Shown here: positions 42,135 to 50,998 of the stretch, piece after piece
Position numbering within the stretch: position 1 is the stretch's first letter
Layout: each line of letters starts with the position of its first letter
From: Arthrobacter cryoconiti
GTDB taxonomy: Bacteria > Actinomycetota > Actinomycetes > Actinomycetales > Micrococcaceae
NCBI RefSeq assembly: GCF_020905375.1
Contig: NZ_JAJJBU010000013.1
Location: 62,001 to 126,000 of the forward strand
DNA length: 64,000 bases
Direction of reading: 5' to 3'
Translations under genes and position numbers: made by a program
The notes under the pieces: model-generated
Database searches by the model: none
Seen by the model: the letters and a program-made list of their open reading frames with translations, nothing else
Told to the model about the DNA's origin: nothing

Positions 42135-42776
42135 ATGCGCTGGATGGATAATGAACGGGCAGCGCTGGTTGCGACTCTCCGCGACAGCGATCCGAGTGCT
42201 CCGACGCTGTGCGCGGGCTGGGATGTTCGTCGAATGCTGGCTCACTTGGTCCAACGCGAACATTCGCCACTGAATCAGCTCCAAGATGTTCTAGCCAAAC
42301 CGCTACCCGGCCACGAACCCCGGCTTGGCGCCGTCGTTTTTGGTGCTGAAACTGCTGCCGGATATCAGGCTTTGATCACCCGTTTCGCAGCCGGTACCGG
42401 CCCATTAAATCCCATGACGTGGTTTGGGGACTCTGTTCAACTCATTGAATACGTTATCCACCACGAGGACATCCGCCGGGGAACCGGGGACATAAAACCA
42501 CGCGTCATCCCTGCGGGTCTGGGAGACGCCCTTTGGCGACGACTTCCACTGATGGCAAAGATGATGTTTCGCAGCGCCCCCGTCGGGGTAGGCATCCAGG
42601 TCCCTGGTGGGAAAATTGTGACCGTTCACAAGGGCCAAGATGCGGTGGTATTGACGGGCGATCCAGTGGAAATGGCCCTGTATGTCATGGGACGCCGTTC
42701 TGCCGCACACGTGGAGCTGGGCGGCAGCCCGCAGGCTGTGGCGGCTTTCACGCCCTGGGCGCAGAAGTCGAGCTAG
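42135..42776 (+). CDS. TIGR03085-family DinB/maleylpyruvate isomerase-like protein
   Basis: The 213-residue protein has the four-helix metal-binding pattern of the mycothiol-dependent maleylpyruvate isomerase/DinB superfamily: ERAALVATLRDSDPSAPTLCAGWDVRRML, split around the first turn, then AHLVQREHSPL and the second histidine pair in YVIHHEDIRRG. These histidines probably bind a divalent metal. Mycothiol is the likely thiol partner in actinobacteria; the reaction is unknown. ATG 42135 is not certain but follows a GAAAGGA ribosome-binding site. It ends convergently on menA, overlapping by 4 bp. Confidence 0.85.
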   Translation: MRWMDNERAALVATLRDSDPSAPTLCAGWDVRRMLAHLVQREHSPLNQLQDVLAKPLPGHEPRLGAVVFGAETAAGYQALITRFAAGTGPLNPMTWFGDSVQLIEYVIHHEDIRRGTGDIKPRVIPAGLGDALWRRLPLMAKMMFRSAPVGVGIQVPGGKIVTVHKGQDAVVLTGDPVEMALYVMGRRSAAHVELGGSPQAVAAFTPWAQKSS

Positions 42777-43651
42777 AGCCGGCCCAGCACCATAGCCACT
42801 GCGAACAGCGCGCTAAAGCCTAAGTTGAGCAGACCCGTTTGTTGCAAGACCGGGATGAGACTCTTGCGTTTCTTGCCCTTGAGCATGATCCAGCTGGGCA
42901 TGAGCATGAACGGGATCAGCAACAGCACCAACAGCAGCCACCGCTCCCCGGGAACCAGAAAGAGAGGCAGAGCCACGGCAGCCGCCAGCATCGCCACATA
43001 ACTGCGCCTGGCGTTACGGTCGCCGAGCCGGACGGCGAGTGTCCGCTTGCCTACCTGACTATCCGTGGGGATATCCCGGACGTTGTTTGCCATCAAAAGT
43101 GCGACGGCGATCAGCCCGGTTGAGATGGAGCCCAGGACGGCCGCCGGGCTCACCTGACCGGCCTGGGTGAACGTGGTCCCAAGAGTGGCCACTGGACCGA
43201 AAAAGAAGAACACAAAGACATCGCCTAGGCCCATATAGCCGTAGGGATTTTTGCCGCCGGTGTAACCCCACGCCGCCAAGACAGCGCCAGCACCCACAAG
43301 CAGCAGCCACCACGCCTGCGAAAGGATCACAAGGGCGAGCCCGGCCACCATGGCCAGACCGAGCGCACCAAAGGCCGCCATCTTCACGTGGTGTGGTTTT
43401 GCGGCTCCGGATCCCACTAAGCGAAGTGGACCCACCCGCACGGCATCTGTGCCTCGAATTCCGTCCGAATAGTCGTTGGCATAGTTCACGCCTACCTGCA
43501 TCAGGAGCGCTACCAGTGCGGCGAGGGCTGCCCGGCCCCAGTGGGCACCATCGAGTCCGTAGGCGGCAGCGGTACCGATGATCACCGGGGCAACAGCCAT
43601 CGGAAGCGTCCGCGGGCGGGCACCCTCTATCCATTGACCAACTGAGGCCAC
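42773..43651 (-). CDS. menA: 1,4-dihydroxy-2-naphthoate polyprenyltransferase
   Basis: The 292-residue UbiA-family membrane enzyme attaches the isoprenoid chain to 1,4-dihydroxy-2-naphthoate in menaquinone synthesis. It has the first Asp-rich motif in VNYANDYSDGIRGTD, the MenA phrase RVGPLRLVGSGAA, and the second Asp-rich motif in NNVRDIPTDSQVGKRTLAV. About nine hydrophobic helices are visible. The start is GTG 43651, with AAGGAG seven bases upstream. It lies 48 bp after menE on the same strand. Confidence 0.95.
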   Translation of the reverse strand: MASVGQWIEGARPRTLPMAVAPVIIGTAAAYGLDGAHWGRAALAALVALLMQVGVNYANDYSDGIRGTDAVRVGPLRLVGSGAAKPHHVKMAAFGALGLAMVAGLALVILSQAWWLLLVGAGAVLAAWGYTGGKNPYGYMGLGDVFVFFFFGPVATLGTTFTQAGQVSPAAVLGSISTGLIAVALLMANNVRDIPTDSQVGKRTLAVRLGDRNARRSYVAMLAAAVALPLFLVPGERWLLLVLLLIPFMLMPSWIMLKGKKRKSLIPVLQQTGLLNLGFSALFAVAMVLGRL

Positions 43652-43699
43652 GGCATTACTCCTTTATGGGAAAACTAGATCGAAAACATGGCTGACTTC

Positions 43700-44866
43700 T
43701 TACATTGTGCCGGGTTTGCTTGGATTGCTGGCAGTCGCCGCGTCCCTTAATCTGTTCAAAATGGCGTCCCTGTCCGGTTTTCCGGTGGAAAGCACCGGTA
43801 GCTCGGAGACGAAAACCACAGTTTTTGGCACTAGGTGTGGCTCCAAGAGCGTGCCAACCTGGCTCATGAGTTCCTCGAGTGAGCAGGCGGCAACCACCAT
43901 GGCGGCCACCTGCTGTCCCCACTCTTCCGACGGCACCGGCCCCACGAACGCCTCGCGGACGCCCTGGACCTGGTGTAGTCCAGCCATAACCGCGGCGGGC
44001 GAAATTTTTAGTCCACCGCTGATGATGACGTCATCGGCCCGGCCCAGCACACGCAAACGTCCCTCGCCATCTTGCTCGCCTAAGTCTCCGGTCTCAAACC
44101 ATCGCATGGTTTCGCCGTCGCTCTCCTCGTGGGAAAAAGCGGCGGTCGTGAGCGTGTCATCATTGAGGTAACCGGAGGCCAGAACTGCTCCACCGAGCCA
44201 TACCCGGCCATCGCGGATGGCGAGCTCTACGCCGTCGAGCGGGACGCCGTCATACACGCAACCCCCGCACGTTTCACTCATACCGTACGTGGTGACCACG
44301 TTGATGCCGGCTCCGTGCGCCGCCTGAAGGAGCGCCGGGCTGGCGGGGGCGCCGCCTAACAATACGGCATTGAAGCGGCGCAATACGCTCAGTGTTTCCG
44401 CGGTGGGGTTGGCTAACAGCCGGGTGAGTTGGGTCGGAACCAGGGAGGTGTAGCGCAGCTTGTCGGTGAGTTCGCGCGCACCTGCAGTGAACGCCTGCGC
44501 CGTAAAGCCGTCGGAGAGGTCCATGGCCCAGGGGCGCGTGCCGCCGAAGAGACTGCGGACCAGGACTTGAAGTCCGGCCACATAGTGCACGGGCAATGCC
44601 AACAGCCATTGTCCCTCGCCGCGGAGGGCCAATGCGGTGCCTACCGACGACGCCGCCAGGGCGTCAACGCTGAGCATTGTGCGTTTGGGTGTCCCGGTGC
44701 TCCCCGAGGTTTGTACGACGGCGGCAATGTCGATCTGGCTGCCCTCAGGGAGCCCCAGCTCGTCTTGGGGAATGGTGGTGAAGGTGCCGTCGGCAGCGAT
44801 CTGGACGGCTGGGCCTTCACCGACCAGCGCCTCAGAGAGTGCCTTCAGAAGAGGTTCGATGTTCAT
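43700..44866 (-). CDS. menE: o-Succinylbenzoate-CoA ligase
   Basis: The 388-residue protein is an adenylate-forming enzyme that activates o-succinylbenzoate with CoA. It has the P-loop-like motif VVQTSGSTGTPKRTML, the A5-type TYGMSETCGGCVYDG, and the ATP-binding WFETGDLGEQDGEGRLRVLGRADD, split at the hinge, followed by GGLKISPAAV. It is shorter than Bacillus MenE (~490) but normal for actinobacteria. ATG 44866 has a weak AGG upstream. It lies between menB and menA in a probable operon. Confidence 0.93.
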   Translation of the reverse strand: MNIEPLLKALSEALVGEGPAVQIAADGTFTTIPQDELGLPEGSQIDIAAVVQTSGSTGTPKRTMLSVDALAASSVGTALALRGEGQWLLALPVHYVAGLQVLVRSLFGGTRPWAMDLSDGFTAQAFTAGARELTDKLRYTSLVPTQLTRLLANPTAETLSVLRRFNAVLLGGAPASPALLQAAHGAGINVVTTYGMSETCGGCVYDGVPLDGVELAIRDGRVWLGGAVLASGYLNDDTLTTAAFSHEESDGETMRWFETGDLGEQDGEGRLRVLGRADDVIISGGLKISPAAVMAGLHQVQGVREAFVGPVPSEEWGQQVAAMVVAACSLEELMSQVGTLLEPHLVPKTVVFVSELPVLSTGKPDRDAILNRLRDAATASNPSKPGTM

Positions 44867-44887
44867 AAGTACCTAATGAATGGAGGA

Positions 44888-45847
44888 TTAGAAGTAGTAC
44901 GGGAACGCAGACCAGTCGGGGTCCCGTTTTTCCAAGAAGGCTTCTTTCCCTTCAACGGCCTCATCGGTCATGTAGGCCAAACGGGTGGCTTCCCCGGCGA
45001 AGACCTGCTGACCGGCCAGGCCGTCATCAGCTAAGTTGAAAGCAAACTTGAGCATGCGGATGGCCTGTGGGGACTGCTTGGCGATGTCCGCCGCGTACTG
45101 CAGGGCAGTATTTTCAAGTTCGGCGTGGTCAACGGCCTCGTTGACGGCGCCCATGCGTTCCATGTCCTCAGCCGAGTATTCTCTGGCCAAAAAGAATATC
45201 TCTCTCGCCTTTTTTTGACCTATCTGCCGGGCCAGCAGCGCCGAACCGTAGCCGGCGTCAAAGGAACCCACTGTGGCATCGGTTTGTTTGAATTTCCCGT
45301 GTTCCCGGGAAGCAATGGTGAGATCAGCGACCACATGAAGGGAGTGCCCTCCTCCGGCAGCCCAGCCGTTGACGACGGCGATGACCACTTTAGGCATGGT
45401 GCGGATGAGCCGCTGGACTTCCAAAATGTGCAGGCGGCCCGCCCGGGCGGGATCGATTGTTTCCTTGGTTTCTCCGTCTGCATACTTGTAGCCGTCGCGA
45501 CCGCGGATGCGCTGGTCTCCTCCGGAGCAAAAAGAATGCCCGCCGTCTTTGGGGGAGGGTCCATTGCCTGTCAGCAACACGGTTGCGACGTCCGGGCTCA
45601 TACGGGCGTGGTCCATGGCCCGGTAGAGCTCATCCACGGTGGCTGGGCGGAAGGCATTGCGAACTTCGGGCCGGTTGAAAGCGATGCGGACGGTTGGCAG
45701 ATCGCGCAGGACTTGACCACTGGCATCCCGTTCCACCTGGCGGTGGTACGTCATATCGGTGAAGTGGAAGCCTTCCACCACACGCCAGTGGGTGGGGTCA
45801 AAAATATCGGATACCTGCTCGGGAAGGTTATTGGCGTTCACCTTCAC
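44888..45847 (-). CDS. menB: 1,4-dihydroxy-2-naphthoyl-CoA synthase
   Basis: The 319-residue crotonase-family enzyme closes the second ring of the naphthoquinone. Signatures are FNRPEVRNAFRPATVDEL, GGHSFCSGGDQRIRG, NGWAAGGGHSLHVVADLTI and TVGSFDAGYGSALLARQIG. Two GTG starts are possible: 45847, or 45841, which is exactly seven bases after a TAAGAT -10 box and would be leaderless. The downstream genes menE and menA follow at 21 and 48 bp. Confidence 0.95.
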   Translation of the reverse strand: MKVNANNLPEQVSDIFDPTHWRVVEGFHFTDMTYHRQVERDASGQVLRDLPTVRIAFNRPEVRNAFRPATVDELYRAMDHARMSPDVATVLLTGNGPSPKDGGHSFCSGGDQRIRGRDGYKYADGETKETIDPARAGRLHILEVQRLIRTMPKVVIAVVNGWAAGGGHSLHVVADLTIASREHGKFKQTDATVGSFDAGYGSALLARQIGQKKAREIFFLAREYSAEDMERMGAVNEAVDHAELENTALQYAADIAKQSPQAIRMLKFAFNLADDGLAGQQVFAGEATRLAYMTDEAVEGKEAFLEKRDPDWSAFPYYF

Positions 45848-45961
45848 GATCTTAGCTGGCGGGAGAGTGGGCCTTCGCTGATGCGGAACGGATAGCTCTC
45901 GGGTCGGCTATGCCGAACCAGGCATCCAGCACCTACGGGACTTCCTGAATGGGACGAACCA

Positions 45962-46003
45962 TTGCGGGTTGTGCGCCAGGACGCTTATGCGCACAACCCG
46001 CAA
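45962..46003. repeat. 15-bp perfect inverted repeat upstream of menB
   Basis: TTGCGGGTTGTGCGC (45962-45976) pairs with its exact complement at 45989-46003 over a 12-nt loop. Next to it (46004-46018) is a partial direct copy, CGGGTTCTGCGCCAG. It lies in the non-coding region between menB and the 37-codon ORF. It has no T run, so it is more like a repeated palindrome or operator than a terminator. Confidence 0.6.
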
Positions 46004-46066
46004 CGGGTTCTGCGCCAGCCGGAACCAACCCGGGTTTTACTCCTCAGGGCACTGCCGCGCGTCGGC

Positions 46067-46072
46067 TAGTGT
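46067..46072 (+). promoter_or_regulatory. -10 element of a leaderless promoter (37-codon ORF)
   Basis: TAGTGT is followed by seven bases and the ATG at 46080. Confidence 0.45.
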
Positions 46073-46079
46073 TTTTGTC

Positions 46080-46193
46080 ATGACCTCTATTGCACCAGTG
46101 ACCTTGCATGACACAGTGGTGTCCTCGCGAGTGGCGGCAGAATGGCCCCAGACGCGCAACGGCCTGGATCAGCGGAATAGTAAAAAGTGCTGA
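46080..46193 (+). CDS. Putative small protein (37 residues) coupled to the phosphatase gene
   Basis: The ORF reads from ATG 46080 to a TGA whose last base is the A of the next ATG (46193). It starts seven bases after a TAGTGT -10 element. The product, beginning MTSIAPVTLHDTVVSSRVA, has no hydrophobic segment and resembles no family I know. It could be a small protein, or a leader ORF that couples ribosomes to the phosphatase start, which lacks its own ribosome-binding site. Confidence 0.4.
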   Translation: MTSIAPVTLHDTVVSSRVAAEWPQTRNGLDQRNSKKC

Positions 46194-46897
46194 TGGGCCA
46201 CCAACCTTCGCGGGCTCCGGAACCGCACTGGGAAGGGGCAGTCAACGCCCGTCTTCTGGCCGGAGACATCTACCGCATGGGCAGGAGCGAATGGCTGACC
46301 GAGCGCGGCTGGCAACAAATGTGCCGTGACGGCGTCCGCACGGTCATCGACCTGCGCAACCCGCACGAGCGCAAACGCAGGCCAAGTGACCCGGCGGTGA
46401 GCGAAGAAGCGATGTCCGGGTTCGACGTCGTCAATCTACCCACCGAGGACCCAGAACACCCTGGCTATGCGGAACTGATCACGCCGCATATGAACCACCC
46501 AGGGCTTTATGCGGATATTGTGCGGATGTTCCCGGATAAAGTGGCCGCAGTTTTCAAAGAGCTGGCGGCGGCCAAGGGCGCGGTAGTGATCCACTGTTCT
46601 GCAGGTCGGGACAGGACAGGGCTCGTGGCATCACTGCTGTTGGGGTTGCTGGGACAGACTGACCGAGTGGCACCGGAAGACGAGCTGGCAGCACGCGGAA
46701 TCAACGAATGGCACCTGGTGGCACCGGTCAAACACCCCTACGAGCGCTACCTTCACGAAAGCGCCATGTCCGAAGTGGTGGCTGATCGCGGGCAGGCAGT
46801 AAAAGCCTTTATAGGCGGGTTGGATCCGCGTGTTTTCCTGCTTCAAAACGGGATTAGCGCTGCCGAGATCGCTGCCATTGTGGCCCGCTGCCGGTAG
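46193..46897 (+). CDS. Tyrosine-specific protein phosphatase (dual-specificity PTP-like)
   Basis: The 234-residue protein begins NARLLAGDIYRMGRSEWLT after a short polar N-terminus, has the VRTVIDLRNPHERKRR segment, and the P-loop HCSAGRDRTGLVAS with catalytic Cys135 and Arg141. This matches the Y_phosphatase3/PtpB-like tyrosine and lipid phosphatases common in actinobacteria. The substrate is unknown. ATG 46193 overlaps the stop of the 37-codon ORF (TGATG); GTG 46187 is an alternative. Confidence 0.9.
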   Translation: MGHQPSRAPEPHWEGAVNARLLAGDIYRMGRSEWLTERGWQQMCRDGVRTVIDLRNPHERKRRPSDPAVSEEAMSGFDVVNLPTEDPEHPGYAELITPHMNHPGLYADIVRMFPDKVAAVFKELAAAKGAVVIHCSAGRDRTGLVASLLLGLLGQTDRVAPEDELAARGINEWHLVAPVKHPYERYLHESAMSEVVADRGQAVKAFIGGLDPRVFLLQNGISAAEIAAIVARCR

Positions 46898-47005
46898 CCA
46901 CTGCGGAGCATGCGGGTTCCGACGATGCCGCGGCGCGCTTTCACCAATTGCCAGAGACTTTGCGGCGCGGGTACGTTGGAGTGAGCACCGGGCGGGCCGG
47001 TCCCA

Positions 47006-49348
47006 ATGACTCGAGGTACTTTGCGTCTGACCAACAAGTTCAAGAACTGGCTGCTCAATACACCAGGCATCGCGGACACCACCAAACTGGACGGCGTTCT
47101 CGAAAGTGCCCTTAAACGGGCGCAGTTGCTAGGAGAGCGCAACGATGGGTCCGCACAGTTGGTTCGCGGACTCAGTACTAAGGAACCCCACGCAGCGTGG
47201 AGCGACGCGCAGTTGGAGGATTACCTGGTCTGCGCTTCGCTGCTGGCGACCAAGAGCTTGGATATGACTCCGTTTGACACGCAACTTTTGGCCGTGGCTA
47301 ATATGCTCCGAGGCACGGTGGTGGAGATGGATACCGGGGAAGGCAAGACGCTGGTTGGTGCGCTCGTGGCGGGAGCCCACGCGCTGACTGCACGCCGTGT
47401 CCACATCTTGACGGTCAATGATTACTTAGCCCGACGTGACGCCCACTGGATGGGCCCGTTCTATGCCGCCCTTGGCGTGAGCTGCGCGTTTATCACCACG
47501 GAATCCACCCCTGAGCAACGCAAAGGCGCTTATGCCTGCGACGTCGTCTACGTTTCTGTCAATGAGCTCGGCTTCGACGTCCTGCGTGACCGCACGTGTA
47601 CGGCACCAGAGCAAACAGTTTTGGCGTCCTTCGATGTGTGCATCGTTGACGAGATCGACTCCGTGCTGGTGGATGAGGCCATTGTTCCGTTGGTTCTGGC
47701 CGGCCGTGCCCGTAGCGAACTGCAGAGCGTTGACGTGGCAGAGTTTGTCCGCGGGCTCCTCCCCGAGCGGGACTTTGCTGTTGCGGCTGACAAACGCAAT
47801 GTGTCCCTGACTGACGGTGGGATCGACCGCGCTGAAGCGAGGTGGCCCGGCGTCGAACTGTACTCAGCTGAGGGAACCCCGCTCTTCTCCTCCATCAACA
47901 CGGCATTACACGCGCAGGTCCTGCTCCAGCGCGACGTCGATTACATCGTTCGTGATGGAGCGGCCCAGATAGTTTCCGATTCCCGTGGCCGGGTTGCCAC
48001 CAGCCAGCGTTGGCCAGATGGGCTGCAGGCTGCCGTCGAAATCAAGGAAGGGCTGACCCAAACCGAGCAGGGGGAGGTCTTGGATCAACTCTTGATCAGA
48101 GACCTCATTAAGTCGTTCGCTGCCGTGACCGGCATGAGTGGGACCGCCGTGGCTGTTGCCGAATACTTGCGCACCAACTACGAGTTGGACGCAGGCCGCA
48201 TCCCGCCGCACAAAGCCTGTGTTCGTCGCGACCTTCCCGAGCAGATCTACGCGAAATCGGTCAAGCGGGACGCCGCCGTCATCGAGGCTGCGCTCATCGA
48301 GCACGCCACCGGACGGCCCGTTCTGATTGGCACGCATGACGTCGCCACCTCCGAACGCCTCGGTGCCACGCTCGCCGCACAAGGCGTGGTATGCCAAGTT
48401 CTCAACGCCCGCAACGACTCTCTGGAAGCGCAGATCATCGCTCAGGCAGGCGAGTTTGGGGCCGTAACAGTCTCCACCCAAATGGCCGGCCGCGGCACCG
48501 ATATTCTACTCGGCGGCAAGGGTTCGGGCCCTGCGGAGCACGCGAAGGTGACCGAACTGGGTGGGTTGCTGGTGATGATAGTTGGGCGTTTCTACTCGCC
48601 CCGCCTGGATGCGCAGTTGCGCGGGCGGGCCGGGCGCCAGGGTGACCCCGGCGCCAGCGTGATTTACTCCAGCATGGAAGATCCCAGCGAGAACGGTGAG
48701 CCGGCGCTCGGCTTGGAGCTGGTAGCTTCGGTTGCGCCGGACGCGGACGACGCCGGTCTGCTCACCAGGGAGGGGCTGTCCGGGTTGTTGGACCGCGCCC
48801 AGCGCATGGCTGAACAAGAGCGCTTCACGACGCAGGAAAATTCATGGAAATACAACGAACTCATTGCCTTTCAGCGCCGCGTAGTACTCTCCCAACGGGA
48901 TCGGATTTTGCAAGATGACGACGCCGCGCTGCAAGAATTTTCCGGGCACACCAGAATGAGCGAACTCCGCGATGCGCTCGGGGAATCGGGACTTACAGAG
49001 CTTTGCCGCCAAATCATGTTGTTCACGATCGACGCGCACTGGAGTGACCACTTGGCTTTGTTGTCAGAACAGCGGGCGGCCATTCATTTGCGTGCCTTGG
49101 GGCGGCAGAATCCCGTGGACGAGTACCGGCGTGAGAGCATCCGGGCCTTTGAAGGGCTCTTGGAGCGTGCTGGCGAGGAGGCCCAAGAAATGATCTCCGC
49201 AGTAGTGGTGACGGACGGCGTGGCGGACATAGAAGCGGTGGGCGTCCGTCGGGCGTCGTCGACCTGGACTTATGTGGTGGACGAAAACCCATTTGGTAAC
49301 CCGGGGGACACCGCCATGAAGTGGTTACTCAAAAAGTTGGGTAGATAA
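47006..49348 (+). CDS. secA2: Accessory Sec translocase ATPase SecA2
   Basis: The 780-residue protein has SecA architecture: Walker A MDTGEGKT (Lys114 in the P loop), HILTVNDYLARRDAHWMGP, Walker B VCIVDEIDSVLVDEA, motif VI QLRGRAGRQGDPGAS, and STQMAGRGTDILLGG. It lacks the Cys-rich C-terminal zinc/SecB-binding region and is shorter than housekeeping SecA (~900), matching actinobacterial SecA2. It powers export of a small set of proteins; no substrate or SecY2 gene lies nearby. The start is ATG 47006. Confidence 0.93.
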   Translation: MTRGTLRLTNKFKNWLLNTPGIADTTKLDGVLESALKRAQLLGERNDGSAQLVRGLSTKEPHAAWSDAQLEDYLVCASLLATKSLDMTPFDTQLLAVANMLRGTVVEMDTGEGKTLVGALVAGAHALTARRVHILTVNDYLARRDAHWMGPFYAALGVSCAFITTESTPEQRKGAYACDVVYVSVNELGFDVLRDRTCTAPEQTVLASFDVCIVDEIDSVLVDEAIVPLVLAGRARSELQSVDVAEFVRGLLPERDFAVAADKRNVSLTDGGIDRAEARWPGVELYSAEGTPLFSSINTALHAQVLLQRDVDYIVRDGAAQIVSDSRGRVATSQRWPDGLQAAVEIKEGLTQTEQGEVLDQLLIRDLIKSFAAVTGMSGTAVAVAEYLRTNYELDAGRIPPHKACVRRDLPEQIYAKSVKRDAAVIEAALIEHATGRPVLIGTHDVATSERLGATLAAQGVVCQVLNARNDSLEAQIIAQAGEFGAVTVSTQMAGRGTDILLGGKGSGPAEHAKVTELGGLLVMIVGRFYSPRLDAQLRGRAGRQGDPGASVIYSSMEDPSENGEPALGLELVASVAPDADDAGLLTREGLSGLLDRAQRMAEQERFTTQENSWKYNELIAFQRRVVLSQRDRILQDDDAALQEFSGHTRMSELRDALGESGLTELCRQIMLFTIDAHWSDHLALLSEQRAAIHLRALGRQNPVDEYRRESIRAFEGLLERAGEEAQEMISAVVVTDGVADIEAVGVRRASSTWTYVVDENPFGNPGDTAMKWLLKKLGR

Positions 49349-49372
49349 CCGCCCTCGAGGATTTGTCTAGCG

Positions 49373-50128
49373 TCATGATATGAGTCCGAACAAAAGCCGG
49401 CCGGAGACAAAAGCAGCTGTGGCGATGACCACGGCGAAACCGGTAAGCCAGACGAAGGACGGCGCCCCGGTGGAACGGGACAGAATATAGGCGTCGGAGC
49501 TGGCAAGATGTTCCCTGCGGCGGGTATGAACGGCCGCGACCTTGAAAAAGTCACGCACCGAGCCCACACCCAAGGCGATGCCCAAGGTCAGCACCACCCA
49601 ACTGACAACTTCCACGCTAGCGAACAGGACAAGGGCTTGCGCCACGGCGGCACTCGCCACCGCGACGAGGATTCCCGTGAAGTTGCGCAGGAAGAGCAGG
49701 GCCAGCAACAAGATCAGGGCCCCGACGGACAACGCAGCTCCCGCCCACCCTGTGGATACCGACCAGACGAGTGCAAGCCCCACTACGGCCGGCGTCGGAT
49801 AACCCCAAAAACCCGACCAAGTGGCGCTGAAACCGCGACGACCACTGCTGACCAATTGCCCAGAATGATCGAGCCCAATCTTCAAACCATGGATGAAGCG
49901 CCCCGTCATCAAGGCGGCAAATGCGTGGCCGAGTTCGTGGACGAACGTCACGTAGAGTCCAAACCAGCGCCACGTTGCCCGCGGCACGCTAAGAACGACG
50001 GCTACCGCAATGATGGCCAGCAATATGGCGGGAGGGAATGCTGGCGCATCAGTCCTCGTGAAGCCGCCCAATACCGCATGCCACCAATCCGTCACGCCGT
50101 TTTCCGTCTGTCCCGCTGCTTCTTCCAT
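49373..50128 (-). CDS. M50B-like integral membrane zinc metalloprotease
   Basis: The 251-residue membrane protein has the zinc-binding HExxH motif in TFVHELGHAFAALMTG (about residues 61-77), followed by several hydrophobic helices and GYPTPAVVGLALV, which provides the Pro-rich second part of the M50 fold. Such proteins resemble site-2 proteases or SpoIVFB, although many actinobacterial members (M50B) have no known substrate. It converges with secA2. Confidence 0.85.
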   Translation of the reverse strand: MEEAAGQTENGVTDWWHAVLGGFTRTDAPAFPPAILLAIIAVAVVLSVPRATWRWFGLYVTFVHELGHAFAALMTGRFIHGLKIGLDHSGQLVSSGRRGFSATWSGFWGYPTPAVVGLALVWSVSTGWAGAALSVGALILLLALLFLRNFTGILVAVASAAVAQALVLFASVEVVSWVVLTLGIALGVGSVRDFFKVAAVHTRRREHLASSDAYILSRSTGAPSFVWLTGFAVVIATAAFVSGRLLFGLIS

Positions 50129-50178
50129 GAATTCAGGCTAGTGGACTCTAGCCGATCGAAGAACCAGGGCTAGTTCCG

Positions 50179-50382
50179 TTAGGTGAGCTCCGGGGAGGGG
50201 ATAAACAGTTCTTCGATACCACGCTCGAGAACGGCAGAAAGTTTGAAGGCTAGAGCCAGACTGGGATCGTATTTGCCTTTTTCGATGGAGATAATGCTCT
50301 GGCGCGAAACTCCAACGCGATTGGCGAGATCCTGTTGGGTGATGCGAAGTTCCTCTCTGCACTCCCTGACGGAATTCTTCAT
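50179..50382 (-). CDS. Small XRE-family HTH regulator
   Basis: The 67-residue protein is almost entirely an HTH_3 domain: VRECREELRITQQDLANRVG then VSRQSIISIEKGKYDPSLAL. This type (YozG/YgzD-like) is usually encoded next to a small membrane protein, as here, and represses its own operon. ATG 50382 is used; a longer frame would overlap the upstream membrane gene. The gap to that gene is 22 bp. Two GTAAAGTT direct repeats upstream of the operon are candidate binding sites. Confidence 0.92.
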   Translation of the reverse strand: MKNSVRECREELRITQQDLANRVGVSRQSIISIEKGKYDPSLALAFKLSAVLERGIEELFIPSPELT

Positions 50383-50404
50383 CGAAATATCCGTGGGCAG
50401 CTCA

Positions 50405-50833
50405 TTATGCGCCCGCGAATCTGCGCCACAAGATTCGGTACCGGATCCCAACGTCCGCTAAGGCCAATAAAACCACCGCGAGCGCTGCATACCCGGGCGA
50501 AAACGCGTTGGGGAAAACAATCAGAAACGCCGCGAACATGGCCGTGGAGCTAATGACGTCCACGAACGCTTTTGAGGATGCGAGGAGAAAGATTTTCCTT
50601 TCGACGGAGTCATCTTCAGTGATTGCGGCGACTCCGATGGCCGCAGGGGTCCTGGCGTCCAGAGTGTGAAAAAAGAATGTGAGACTAGCCGCTACCCCAA
50701 TAATCAGCCCATCGAGAGCGTCTTTGAGGATTCCTCCGCTCGCAGTCCCTAGAGAGCCAAGGAAGGCGTAGAAGGCAACTGACGCGAGCAGTGTGATGAC
50801 GATCCTTCGTATCAATCGTCGATAAATATACAT
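50405..50833 (-). CDS. Small membrane protein cotranscribed with the XRE regulator
   Basis: The protein of about 142 residues has four hydrophobic segments (IVITLLASVAFYAFLGSL; LIIGVAASLTFFF; AMFAAFLIVFPNAF; AALAVVLLALADVGIRY). I do not recognise a named family. Membrane proteins of this layout (DUF2178-like) are common partners of small XRE regulators. The start is ATG 50833, six bases after a TACTTT -10 element, so the transcript is leaderless. Upstream lies a TTGACA -35 box. Confidence 0.75.
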   Translation of the reverse strand: MYIYRRLIRRIVITLLASVAFYAFLGSLGTASGGILKDALDGLIIGVAASLTFFFHTLDARTPAAIGVAAITEDDSVERKIFLLASSKAFVDVISSTAMFAAFLIVFPNAFSPGYAALAVVLLALADVGIRYRILWRRFAGA

Positions 50834-50839
50834 GGCCAA

Positions 50840-50880
50840 AAAGTACAGCTAACTTTACTTCAATGTCAAATAAACTTTAC
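50840..50880 (-). promoter_or_regulatory. Promoter and direct-repeat operator of the membrane protein/XRE operon
   Basis: Reading on the minus strand: TTGACA (50864-50869), an 18-bp spacer, TACTTT (50840-50845), six bases, then ATG. Two copies of GTAAAGTT (50873-50880 and 50851-50858) lie 22 bp apart, on either side of the -35 box, about two helical turns. They would place bound repressor on one face of the DNA over the promoter. Confidence 0.6.
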
Positions 50881-50998
50881 ATACCAACCCCTGCCAGCTG
50901 GCGCTGATGCATCGATGGCGTAGCTTTGAGACCAGTACCCGGTTACCGCTCCCAGCAGCCGCACTTGGCCGACGCCAGCAATACTGGGCTTGCCCCGG

